From Candidatus Koribacter versatilis Ellin345 (GTDB lineage: Bacteria > Acidobacteriota > Terriglobia > Terriglobales > Acidobacteriaceae): a stretch of 64,000 nt of DNA. Both the position numbers and the translations under genes were made by a program. The stretch lies in assembly GCF_000014005.1 (NCBI RefSeq), contig NC_008009.1:3162001-3226000 (forward strand), in the 5' to 3' direction. Positions within the stretch are counted from its first letter, which is position 1, and each line of letters starts with the position of its first letter. The notes under the pieces are model-generated. The model was not told the DNA's origin and searched no databases. It saw only the letters and a list, made by a program, of their open reading frames with translations. Shown here piece by piece: positions 42,630 to 50,515 of the stretch.

Positions 42630-44135
42630 TTATTGAGCGCCGCCGGTGTGGCAGTCCGAGCAGTTCACCTGGCTCAGATCGCCGATGTCCACCGGGTGTT
42701 TGAATTCCACGCCAGAGGTCGATTGCGAAATCTGCACACCGTTCTCCTCCTGCGACAACATGGTGTGACAGATCTTGCAGTCCTTGCTGATGACCTTGCC
42801 GCTCTTGCTGACATGGTTGCCATCATGGCATCGGAAGCAGCCGTTGTAGTAGAAGTGGCCGATGTGGTTGGGATGCGTTTTCCAGCTCACCTTCATCTCC
42901 GGGAAGAAGCTGTTCTTGTAGATGCGCTGGAGTTCCGCGGTCGCGTCATTGATCTGTTGCGCTTTCTGCTGCGCCACCTGCGGGTAGGTCGTCTGGAAAT
43001 ACTTCGGGAACTCGACCGAGATCGTATTCAGCGCCTCTGCACTCGTCTTGTAATCCTTGGTCAGGATCGTCACCGCCTGTTGCTTCACGAATGGCAGCGA
43101 AGGATCGATCTTGCCGGCGACCATGGCGTTGTCCACTGAACGATCCGGAGGCACGTAGATGTGCGATGGACGGTTGTGGCAATCGATGCAATCCATGTTG
43201 CGTTGCGCCGTATTGGCAACCATGTCAGCACTTGGCGGATTGTCCTTAGGGAAGTATTCCGTGACCTCACCCTTTTGGTTCACCGCCTTCACATAGCTGA
43301 TATTTTCGCGCCGTTCGTCGGAGATGTACGAGATCTTGTTGGCGATGTTCATATGCCAGTGAATTCCCATCGCGGTTCCGTTGTTGGCGTCGCCGCCACC
43401 AGTTTTCACCAGCAGGTTCACGACACGCGGTGTGTTCTTCTCGTCATAACCGTAGTGGTAGATCGTCTTAAGCTGTGCGCCCCAGAACTTCTTCGGCCAG
43501 TGGCACTGTTCGCAGGTTTGCGCGGCCGGACGCAAATTCGCTACCGGAGACGGAATTGGCCGCGGGAAGGTGTTGAGGGTTGCCGCATACACCTGCCGCA
43601 AACCCGACATCTTGGACTTCACGTACCACGATGCGCCGGATCCGACGTGACATTCGACGCAAGCAACGCGAGCGTGCGGTGATTGCTGATAGGCGGTAAA
43701 TTCCGGATGCATCACGGTGTGGCAAAGCTCGCCGCAGAATGAAATCGAATCGGTGAACTCGTAGGCCTTATAGCTGCCAACCGCACTGATCATCATGAAC
43801 ACAATCCCAAATGAAACCACGAACGCCACGGTGCTCCGCTGGCTGGGCTGGTTGAGATCGAGGGTTGGGAGCGATGATGCACCGCGCCGGCGGCGTTCCC
43901 ACCACGCGCCGGCCGGAATCATGAGCAACCCAAGCACGAGGAACGCCGGCATCACCATGTACGCAAGGATCCCCACGTAGGGACTCGAATGCGGTGACAT
44001 CACGTCCATCAGAAACAGGAACAGGATGTTTGCTGCCGCAACAATTGCGAGTGTCGTGCCGATCAGGCTGATTACATTGCGTGTCAGTTTCTTGTTTTTT
44101 CCGTCGCTCGCGATTTTTCCGGTATCTTCCGGCAT
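42630..44135 (-). CDS. Seven-heme NapC/NirT-like membrane cytochrome c (quinol oxidase)
   Basis: 501 residues (GGAGG before the ATG). Three hydrophobic helices occur in the first 140 residues (ISLIGTTLAIVAAANILFLF, MVMPAFLVLGLLMIP, VAFVVSFGIVFMMISAVGSY), so it is inner-membrane anchored. Heme-binding motifs are CGELCH (a CX3CH form) with CVECH, CEQCH, CIDCH, CFRCH, CKICH and CSDCH, seven in total. The sequence around FCGELCHTVMHPEFTAYQQS is the NapC/NirT opening. Such proteins take electrons from menaquinol and pass them to periplasmic partners. It is the third gene of the operon after the 11-heme fusion, across a 94-base gap with a hairpin. Confidence 0.85.
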   Translation of the reverse strand: MPEDTGKIASDGKNKKLTRNVISLIGTTLAIVAAANILFLFLMDVMSPHSSPYVGILAYMVMPAFLVLGLLMIPAGAWWERRRRGASSLPTLDLNQPSQRSTVAFVVSFGIVFMMISAVGSYKAYEFTDSISFCGELCHTVMHPEFTAYQQSPHARVACVECHVGSGASWYVKSKMSGLRQVYAATLNTFPRPIPSPVANLRPAAQTCEQCHWPKKFWGAQLKTIYHYGYDEKNTPRVVNLLVKTGGGDANNGTAMGIHWHMNIANKISYISDERRENISYVKAVNQKGEVTEYFPKDNPPSADMVANTAQRNMDCIDCHNRPSHIYVPPDRSVDNAMVAGKIDPSLPFVKQQAVTILTKDYKTSAEALNTISVEFPKYFQTTYPQVAQQKAQQINDATAELQRIYKNSFFPEMKVSWKTHPNHIGHFYYNGCFRCHDGNHVSKSGKVISKDCKICHTMLSQEENGVQISQSTSGVEFKHPVDIGDLSQVNCSDCHTGGAQ

Positions 44136-44177
44136 TTCATTTCCTCCAAGGACATCAGGCCCTTATTTCCAAAACTT

Positions 44178-44203
44178 ACCGGCAGTGTGCGAGCACTGCC
44201 GGT
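44178..44203. other. Intercistronic hairpin between the two cytochrome genes
   Basis: ACCGGCAGTG (44178-44187) and CACTGCCGGT (44194-44203) form a perfect 10-base-pair stem with a 6-base loop. A weak T-rich tract (AAGTTTTGG) follows it on the minus strand. It lies between the 11-heme fusion gene and the seven-heme gene, and could stabilise the upstream message or partly terminate. Confidence 0.55.
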
Positions 44204-44229
44204 GTGGCGAAATTCAACAATGCTGCGGA

Positions 44230-46206
44230 TCAGTCATGAGCTCCGACCGTTTCTTCTTCTTTTTCCGTGGCCTCTTCCGGCTCCGAACCGGGAGCGTTCG
44301 CCAAGGCTTCCGTGTCGAGTGGATGCTCGTGCTGGTAATGTTCAATGCTCATACGCCCGTCGAGCCATGCCCAATTCATGGGATACGAGTCAGGGTCATA
44401 AATCACCATGTAGAAGTGCCATACGAGAATTGCCAAAGTGGCGAGTATGGCTTCGTAGAAGTGAATGGTCAGCGCAACATCGATCGTCCAGCGCGGCACT
44501 ACAGTTCCGACGCCAACCTTAAACCAAGCCATTAAGCCTGTTGCCGCCATCACGAACGTGCCCCAGACCAATGCCCAGTACTCCATCTTCTCGGCGTAAT
44601 TGAAACGCTTATACTGCGGCTTCTTGTCGCTGAATCCCAGGTAGTACAGCATCGTGTCGCGGGTGTCGGTGGCGTCCTTCCATTCCGGCAAGAAGTCCTT
44701 CACCAGTTTTCGGCCTTCGGCGGTGGCGACTGCGTAAATCACGTGGTAGCCGCCGACGAGGATCAGTACTACACCGGCGATCCGGTGGATCCAGCTCCGA
44801 ACTGTCTCGCTATTGAAGAGCAGGATGCCAAGGAAGGAGTTTGGGAATTTCAGGGCGAAGCCCGTAAACACCAGCGTGAAGAAGCTGAGAAGCAACGTGA
44901 GGTGCTGCGCGCGCTGCAGCTTCGACATGCGGAACAGGATCCGTGCCGAACCCTTGCGACTCATCTCCAGTTTGCGGCGGAACAGGATGATGTTGTGCAG
45001 CAACATGCCGCCGATGGTCGCGATGATCATCCAGACGTAAAACTTCGCGACGAGATTGACGATCTTCCCGCCGAAATCGCTTCCGGCCTGCTGCGCGTCG
45101 AGGTGGACCTTACCCTTGATGAAATTGTCGTTCGCTCCCGGGTGGCACTGTCCGCAAGTCTTCGCGAGGTTTGCATGATTGACGGACGAGTTCGGATCGC
45201 TCGGAGGCAGGATATTATGCGCGGTGTGGCAACTCGCGCAGTTCGCAGCGACCGTCGAGCCCATCTTCGATGCCATGCCGTGATAGCTGGCGAGGTACGT
45301 CGAAGTGCGATTGCCTCGTATGCCGAATTCGTTCGAGAGTTTCACTCCCTCGTGGCAGTTCGCGCAGGTGACATTCGACATGTTCGAGGCGGAAACTGAA
45401 GAATTCGGATCGCTCGGCTTCTTGATGCCGTGGATGCCGTGGCAATCGGTGCAAACCGGAGCGTTCCAGTTTCCACGGCTGATCGCCTTCCCGTGAATGC
45501 TGGCGACATACTGCTTGCTCTCGTTGCCATGGCACTTGGCGCAGGTCTGCGGAACGTTGAACTTGAAGATGCCGGATGCCGGATCGCGGGCGGTAAGGAT
45601 GTCGTGCTCGCCATGACAGTCGGTACATACCGCAGCCGTCTGCGAGCCGCCATTCACGGCCTTGCCGTGAACGCTGTCCTCGTAGGAATTGAACGGTGCG
45701 GTACTCAGTCCCGCACTCTGCATCGTCGCGGCTTTACCGTGGCAGGAGCCGCACGTCGTTGGGATGTTATGGCGATTGACCTTCGACGCCGCGTCGCTGC
45801 TGGGCAGCAACTCGTGCACGCTGCCATGGCAATCCTGGCACTGTGCGGCTTTGCCGTCGCCGGCCTTGATCGCCTTAGCGTGCGCGCCGTGGTCGTACTT
45901 GCTTTGCTGGTCTGCGTGGCAGGTTGCGCACTGCGGCTTGGTTGTCGCCGGATCGTGAGGGGCACCGCTGATCTCCGTATGGCAATCGGTGCAATTGAAC
46001 ATGCTGTGGATGGAGGCCTTGAATTTCCCGTCATCCACATGCAGGCTGACCTGCTTGCCGTTATCGTCTTTCGTCAGCGATGCATCGCTGTGGCAAGCCA
46101 GGCATTCGTCATTCTTAATCGCCTGCTTTTTCGGAGCGGCATGGGCGAGCGCCGTCCCAAGCACCAGGAGCGCCCACATTAGCCAGAGAAAAGAATTGCG
46201 TTTCAC
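44230..46206 (-). CDS. Eleven-heme cytochrome c fused to a cytochrome b561-like membrane domain
   Basis: 658 residues from a GTG at 46206 (GAGGGA five bases upstream), with signal peptide MKRNSFLWLMWALLVLGTAL. Eleven CXXCH motifs lie in residues 35-375 (CLACH, CTDCH three times, CATCH, CQDCH, CGSCH, CAKCH, CANCH, CASCH, CGQCH), each spaced with partner histidines, as in periplasmic dodecaheme-like cytochromes. From about 395 four to five transmembrane helices (YVWMIIATIGGMLLHNIILF, LVLIGGYHVIYAVATAEG-type, ALVWGTFVMAATGLMAWF) with HxxxH heme b sites form a b561/FdnI-like unit. The fusion resembles Geobacter CbcL. Predicted role: transfer between quinone pool and periplasmic hemes. Confidence 0.82.
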   Translation of the reverse strand: MKRNSFLWLMWALLVLGTALAHAAPKKQAIKNDECLACHSDASLTKDDNGKQVSLHVDDGKFKASIHSMFNCTDCHTEISGAPHDPATTKPQCATCHADQQSKYDHGAHAKAIKAGDGKAAQCQDCHGSVHELLPSSDAASKVNRHNIPTTCGSCHGKAATMQSAGLSTAPFNSYEDSVHGKAVNGGSQTAAVCTDCHGEHDILTARDPASGIFKFNVPQTCAKCHGNESKQYVASIHGKAISRGNWNAPVCTDCHGIHGIKKPSDPNSSVSASNMSNVTCANCHEGVKLSNEFGIRGNRTSTYLASYHGMASKMGSTVAANCASCHTAHNILPPSDPNSSVNHANLAKTCGQCHPGANDNFIKGKVHLDAQQAGSDFGGKIVNLVAKFYVWMIIATIGGMLLHNIILFRRKLEMSRKGSARILFRMSKLQRAQHLTLLLSFFTLVFTGFALKFPNSFLGILLFNSETVRSWIHRIAGVVLILVGGYHVIYAVATAEGRKLVKDFLPEWKDATDTRDTMLYYLGFSDKKPQYKRFNYAEKMEYWALVWGTFVMAATGLMAWFKVGVGTVVPRWTIDVALTIHFYEAILATLAILVWHFYMVIYDPDSYPMNWAWLDGRMSIEHYQHEHPLDTEALANAPGSEPEEATEKEEETVGAHD

Positions 46207-46255
46207 AGTTCCCTCAAATCGGCGTCAACCACTCACGCCCTTACTTTCAGAACAA

Positions 46256-46561
46256 CTACTTCTTCAACGTGCGAACGAACTTCACAACCGCGCCGATCTC
46301 GTCGTCGCTCAACTTGCCCGCATACGCCGGCATCTTGCCTTTGCCGTTTTTCGTGATCGTGGTGATGTCGGCATCAGACGACTTCTGGAAGTCGGCTGAG
46401 TTCAGGTCACGCGAACCCAACTTCTTCGCCATCGGGCCGGCGCCATCCGCGCCGTGGCAGCTTGCGCACTTCGACTTGTAAACTTCCGCGCCGTCCGCAG
46501 CGAATGCGCTTAGGCTGAGGGCGGTCATCGCAGCCATAATCAGGATTGCTTTCGATTTCAT
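46256..46561 (-). CDS. Small monoheme cytochrome c (class I)
   Basis: 101 residues from the ATG at 46561 (AGAGG nine bases upstream). The signal peptide is MKSKAILIMAAMTALSLSAF. Mature CASCHGADGAG (the CXXCH heme motif) and the axial Met in KMPAYAGKLSDDEI about 40 residues later are those of c5/c6-type soluble cytochromes. It is the first gene of the cytochrome operon; 49 bases separate it from the 11-heme fusion. It probably shuttles electrons in the periplasm to or from the membrane partners encoded downstream. Confidence 0.88.
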   Translation of the reverse strand: MKSKAILIMAAMTALSLSAFAADGAEVYKSKCASCHGADGAGPMAKKLGSRDLNSADFQKSSDADITTITKNGKGKMPAYAGKLSDDEIGAVVKFVRTLKK

Positions 46562-46961
46562 TTCGGACACCTCTCGAGAGTTTTGAATGCAACGCCCCGG
46601 AGGTGGAGAAAGACCCAATCCGGAACTCTCTAAATTCGCAGAGAGATGACCCGTGAGTCGGTGAGACTTAGCACGTCATCGTGTGACGTGCGTCACGTAG
46701 CATTGTGAAGTTGTGAAAGTGAACAGCGACCAACCCAAATGGCTCACGCGACGAAGGAATGTAAGTAGCTGATTTGGTGGGAGTTGTGCCCGCCTCTCCA
46801 GCCGCCAACTGGATGGCTTGGAAGAAGCTGCCGTGTCGCGTGTGACGGGTGAACAAAGTTAGGGTTGAAGATTTTTAGAGGTGATGAGATTCGCAACGGA
46901 GCAATCCGCTCGCCGGGACACCTGCGACTCTCGCGAACTTGCATTAAACTTCTTCTTACCG
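46562..46961. other. Upstream region of the cytochrome operon and of a divergent HEXXH protein gene
   Basis: 400 bases between divergent starts. It contains the Crp-like dyad at 46682-46697 and GTGA repeats around it (TGTGAAGTTGTGAAAGTGAA at 46706-46725). No small gene is supported and no terminator was seen. Confidence 0.45.
46682..46697. promoter_or_regulatory. Crp-like dyad upstream of the cytochrome operon
   Basis: TGTGACGTGCGTCACG: arms TGTGACG and CGTCACG match in six of seven positions. It lies 121-136 bases before the ATG of the monoheme cytochrome gene. Consensus with the site at 41739 is TGTGA(T/C)G-N2-CGTCAC(A/G). The candidate regulator is a Crp/Fnr-type protein, possibly one of the two encoded at 32-34 kb. 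Confidence 0.65.
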
Positions 46962-47558
46962 ATGCCTGACGTTAAGGTACCGATCCGCGAGTTCTATTCG
47001 GATTACCAGCCACCGCGCTATTTCCGGTCAACCGTTGCCACGCTCCTAAAGGGAGTTCCGGAGAAGTATCTTCAAGGCCTTGACTGTGTTGTGCTCACAA
47101 ACCAATCTGGCAAGTCGCGGCAACACCGGACCGGCAAGATTACTTCGCGAAAACGTCGGATTAAACAATGGGGATGCCTCGGTCTCTATCATCATGGAAA
47201 CCGCAACGGACAGGCACCGTGGATCGAGATCTTCGTCGACCACATCGCCGCGCAAGCTCATGAATCCTGGATTAACCTGCTACCGATAGCTCGCTATTCG
47301 ATGATCGGAATGGTGCTCTATCACGAGGTCGGCCATCATGTTCACCGTACCAAGAGGCCGGAGTTTCGCGAGCCTGAGGACGTCGCCGACCAGTGGAGCA
47401 AGACCCTGCTCCGTCAGTTCTTGCGGCGGCGTTATTGGTACGTTAGACCTGTACTCAGGCCAATCGGAAAACTCTGCGACCTGATTGTGCGCGGTTATTC
47501 GAAGAGATCGTCCAACAATGATCGCAATTCCCATCTTGCTGCTCCTCGTGTTAAGTGA
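46962..47558 (+). CDS. Protein with an HEXXH zinc motif, function unknown
   Basis: 198 residues from the ATG at 46962 (MPDVKVPIREFYSDYQ); an upstream frame adds non-coding-looking sequence. VLYHEVGHHVHRTKRPEF carries HEVGH, a zincin-type motif, in a hydrophobic helix (IARYSMIGMVLYHEVGHHVH). The third metal ligand might be a Glu in EFREPEDVADQW, 12-15 residues on. No signal peptide. It resembles small toxin- or anti-repressor-type IrrE/ImmA-like metallopeptidases only loosely. Lies between the cytochrome operon and the kinase. Confidence 0.6.
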   Translation: MPDVKVPIREFYSDYQPPRYFRSTVATLLKGVPEKYLQGLDCVVLTNQSGKSRQHRTGKITSRKRRIKQWGCLGLYHHGNRNGQAPWIEIFVDHIAAQAHESWINLLPIARYSMIGMVLYHEVGHHVHRTKRPEFREPEDVADQWSKTLLRQFLRRRYWYVRPVLRPIGKLCDLIVRGYSKRSSNNDRNSHLAAPRVK

Positions 47559-47697
47559 ACCGAATTACTCACGTTTATCCCCAAACCCATTGCCTTTTCA
47601 GCGGTTTGGACAGTACCATGAACCACAACCCAGCACGCTGCGTAGATAACCCTTAGACCACTTCAATTTCCCTGGCATTCGGGCAGGAGCAAACCGG

Positions 47698-50457
47698 TTG
47701 ATCGGCAAAACGTTCGGACACTACAAAATCTTTTCGCAGCTCGGCAGCGGCGGCATGGGCGTGGTATACGAAGCAGAGGACACCACCCTCGGCCGACGCG
47801 TAGCGCTAAAGTTCCTGCCGGAGCAGTACTCGCAAAATCCCGCTTCTTTGGAGCGTTTCCTTCGCGAAGCCCGCTCCGCCTCGGCCCTGAATCATCCGAA
47901 CATTTGCACCATCTACGCCGCCGAACAATTCGACAACACCTGGGTCATTGCGATGGAGTTGCTCGAGGGATCGACCTTGGGGCAATTAATTGTCGACGGC
48001 ACCCTGAACACCGATCGCATTCTCGATATCGCGATTCAGGTCTCGGACGCCCTCGATGTCGCGCACGCCCACGGCATCGTCCATCGCGACATCAAACCAG
48101 CGAACATCTTCGTCACCCGCAAGAGCGTGGTGAAGGTCCTCGATTTTGGGTTGGCGAAGCTGGCGGTAGATCGCCACGCCGTCGCCCAGACCATCGGCGC
48201 TACCGCCGCGGATCCGACCAGCTATCTCACCAGCCCGGGCATGGCAGTGGGCACCGCCGCTTACATGTCCCCGGAGCAGGCGCGCGGCGAAGATCTTGAT
48301 GGCCGCAGCGATCTCTTCTCATTCGGCTCCGTGCTTTACGAAATGTGCACCGGCCGATTGCCGTTTGAAGGCACCACGTCGCCCGTGATTTTCGCCGGCA
48401 TTCTCGAGCGCGACCCGCTACCGCCGGAGCAAGTGAATCCGAATATTTCGCCGAAGCTTTCGGAGATCATTTGTAAGTCGTTAGAGAAAGATCGCGACCT
48501 GCGCTATCAAACCGCCGCCGAATTGCGCGGAGATTTCAAGCGGTTACGCCGCGATACCACGGGACGCGCACCGACCGCGACGCCCTCGACGGCGGCCACC
48601 GCGGCTTATCCCGCAGCGCATCCCATCTCGGCGGTGACAGCGGCATCCCGCGTCAGCCAGAACACGCCGGTCGCGACCGGATCGCCCTCCAGCGCCCAGG
48701 TTTTGATCGGCGAGGCTAAGCGGCACAAAGCTGGGCTAATTGCCAGCATAGTTGTCGCTGTCGTCGTGCTCGCAGGACTTGGATATTTCGGGTTCAAGAA
48801 ACTCTCCCAAAAACCGGCAGGAACACCGGGCCAGCAGATGTCGATCGAGCGCCTGACCAACAGTGGACGCGTCGACGGCGGCACCAGCATCTCGCCGGAC
48901 GGTAAGTACGTTGTTTACCAGATGATCGAAGGTGGAAAGTCCAGCCTGTGGCTCCGCCAGATCGTCACTTCCAGTTCTGTGAAGCTGCTTCCCGACTCCG
49001 ATATCGGCTACGGTCCGACGACGTTTTCGCCGGACGGCAACTTCGTTTACTTTACGCAGCAAAACTCAGACGCACCCGACTCCCTCTATGTTGTGCCGAC
49101 GCTTGGTGGAACGCCCAAGAAAATATTCGACAACATCAATGGACCGATCGCGTTCTCACCCGACGGCAAGCAATTTGCCTTCGTGCGCGAACTTGTGAAG
49201 GAAGGGCTTTCCACCATAGCTATCGCGAATACGGCCGACGGCAGCGTGGTCAAAACCGTCATCTCCTCGAAAGTCGGCGAACAGTGGTTTGGCGGATCTG
49301 GCCTTTCGTGGTCCGCAGACGGGAAGTTGATTGCCGTGCCGCTGATTACGAACGACAGTGAGGGTTATCACGAGGGTGTCGGCGTCGTTGATATGGCCGG
49401 AAAACTCACCCCGCTGATTCCCAAGCTGAGTGGACAAGTGGGAAGAATGATCTGGCTCAACGACGGCAGCGGTCTCGTCTTCCCTGCTAGCCTCGCCATT
49501 GGAAGTCGCAACAAACAGGTTTTCCTTGTCAGCTATCCCGATGCGCAGGTCCGCCGGATTACCAACGACCTGAATGGCTACGGCACTAGCAGCTTCGGGA
49601 TGACCGCCGATGACTCGACGATCGTCACCATCCAGAACGCGATTACGTCGAATATCTTCGTGAGCGACTTGAACGGCTCGAACGCCAAGCAGCTAACCCA
49701 GGACCAGATCGCGGGTACGCAGGGCGTGGCCGGTGGATCGGGAAAAATTGCCTATAACTCGGACGCCTCCGGTACCTCAAGCATGTGGGTGACCGACGAG
49801 AACGGCGGCACGCCGGTGCTCGTCAGTCCGCCAAAAGACTTTACGCAGACGCCCACCATGTCGCCGGACGGCAAGCATGTTGCCTATCTCTGCCTGCATG
49901 ACAACAAATTGAATATTTGGGTCGCTGATACAGACGGCAACAACATTCGGGCGTTGACCTCCAGTAATGCGGATTTGAATCCGATCTTCGGCGACAACGA
50001 CACCGTCTACTACCAGCACATCGACAATGGGCGCATCCAGTACAACCGGATATCGCTCTCCGGCGGCGAACCGACGAAGGTTTCTTCGCTGCATCTCGTG
50101 TACCTGCGCCCTTCGCATAAAGGTGACCGCCTGTTCGTCGACTACTTCGATGACGCGGTCTCGAAGGCGCGTATCGGGATCATGTCGAAAGAAGGCAAAA
50201 TCCTTAACACTTTCGAGATGCCAGTCACCTCAAGTAACCCTATTTGGTCGCCTGACGACACCGCGATCCTCTACACCAACACGGTGAACAATATTACGAA
50301 CATCTGGAAGATGGACCTAAACGGCCAGCATCCGCAACAATTAACGCACTACGACAAAGATATGATCTTCAGCTACTGGGTGCTGCCCAACGGCAAGCTG
50401 CTGATGGCCCAAGGGCACGTGCATTCCGACGCAATCCTGATCCGCAACTTCCGGTAA
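47698..50457 (+). CDS. Membrane Ser/Thr protein kinase with C-terminal TolB-like beta-propeller
   Basis: 919 residues from a TTG at 47698 (CAGGAG nine bases upstream). The kinase domain (8-280) is intact: GSGGMGVVYEAED glycine loop, VALKFLP lysine, HRDIKPANIFV catalytic loop, VLDFGLAKL. A transmembrane helix lies near 343-363 (IASIVVAVVVLAGLGYFGFK), preceded by an Ala/Pro/Thr-rich linker. The outer part is a six- or seven-bladed propeller with FSPDGNFVYF, FSPDGKQFAF and MSPDGKHVAYLC repeats, ending in a TolB-like domain. This is the standard acidobacterial PknB-WD40/TolB kinase. Confidence 0.9.
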   Translation: MIGKTFGHYKIFSQLGSGGMGVVYEAEDTTLGRRVALKFLPEQYSQNPASLERFLREARSASALNHPNICTIYAAEQFDNTWVIAMELLEGSTLGQLIVDGTLNTDRILDIAIQVSDALDVAHAHGIVHRDIKPANIFVTRKSVVKVLDFGLAKLAVDRHAVAQTIGATAADPTSYLTSPGMAVGTAAYMSPEQARGEDLDGRSDLFSFGSVLYEMCTGRLPFEGTTSPVIFAGILERDPLPPEQVNPNISPKLSEIICKSLEKDRDLRYQTAAELRGDFKRLRRDTTGRAPTATPSTAATAAYPAAHPISAVTAASRVSQNTPVATGSPSSAQVLIGEAKRHKAGLIASIVVAVVVLAGLGYFGFKKLSQKPAGTPGQQMSIERLTNSGRVDGGTSISPDGKYVVYQMIEGGKSSLWLRQIVTSSSVKLLPDSDIGYGPTTFSPDGNFVYFTQQNSDAPDSLYVVPTLGGTPKKIFDNINGPIAFSPDGKQFAFVRELVKEGLSTIAIANTADGSVVKTVISSKVGEQWFGGSGLSWSADGKLIAVPLITNDSEGYHEGVGVVDMAGKLTPLIPKLSGQVGRMIWLNDGSGLVFPASLAIGSRNKQVFLVSYPDAQVRRITNDLNGYGTSSFGMTADDSTIVTIQNAITSNIFVSDLNGSNAKQLTQDQIAGTQGVAGGSGKIAYNSDASGTSSMWVTDENGGTPVLVSPPKDFTQTPTMSPDGKHVAYLCLHDNKLNIWVADTDGNNIRALTSSNADLNPIFGDNDTVYYQHIDNGRIQYNRISLSGGEPTKVSSLHLVYLRPSHKGDRLFVDYFDDAVSKARIGIMSKEGKILNTFEMPVTSSNPIWSPDDTAILYTNTVNNITNIWKMDLNGQHPQQLTHYDKDMIFSYWVLPNGKLLMAQGHVHSDAILIRNFR

Positions 50458-50515
50458 AAGCACGAGAGTTTGTCATCGCGGCACGAAACATCTATGCTGC
50501 TGCGCGGAGAAACTC

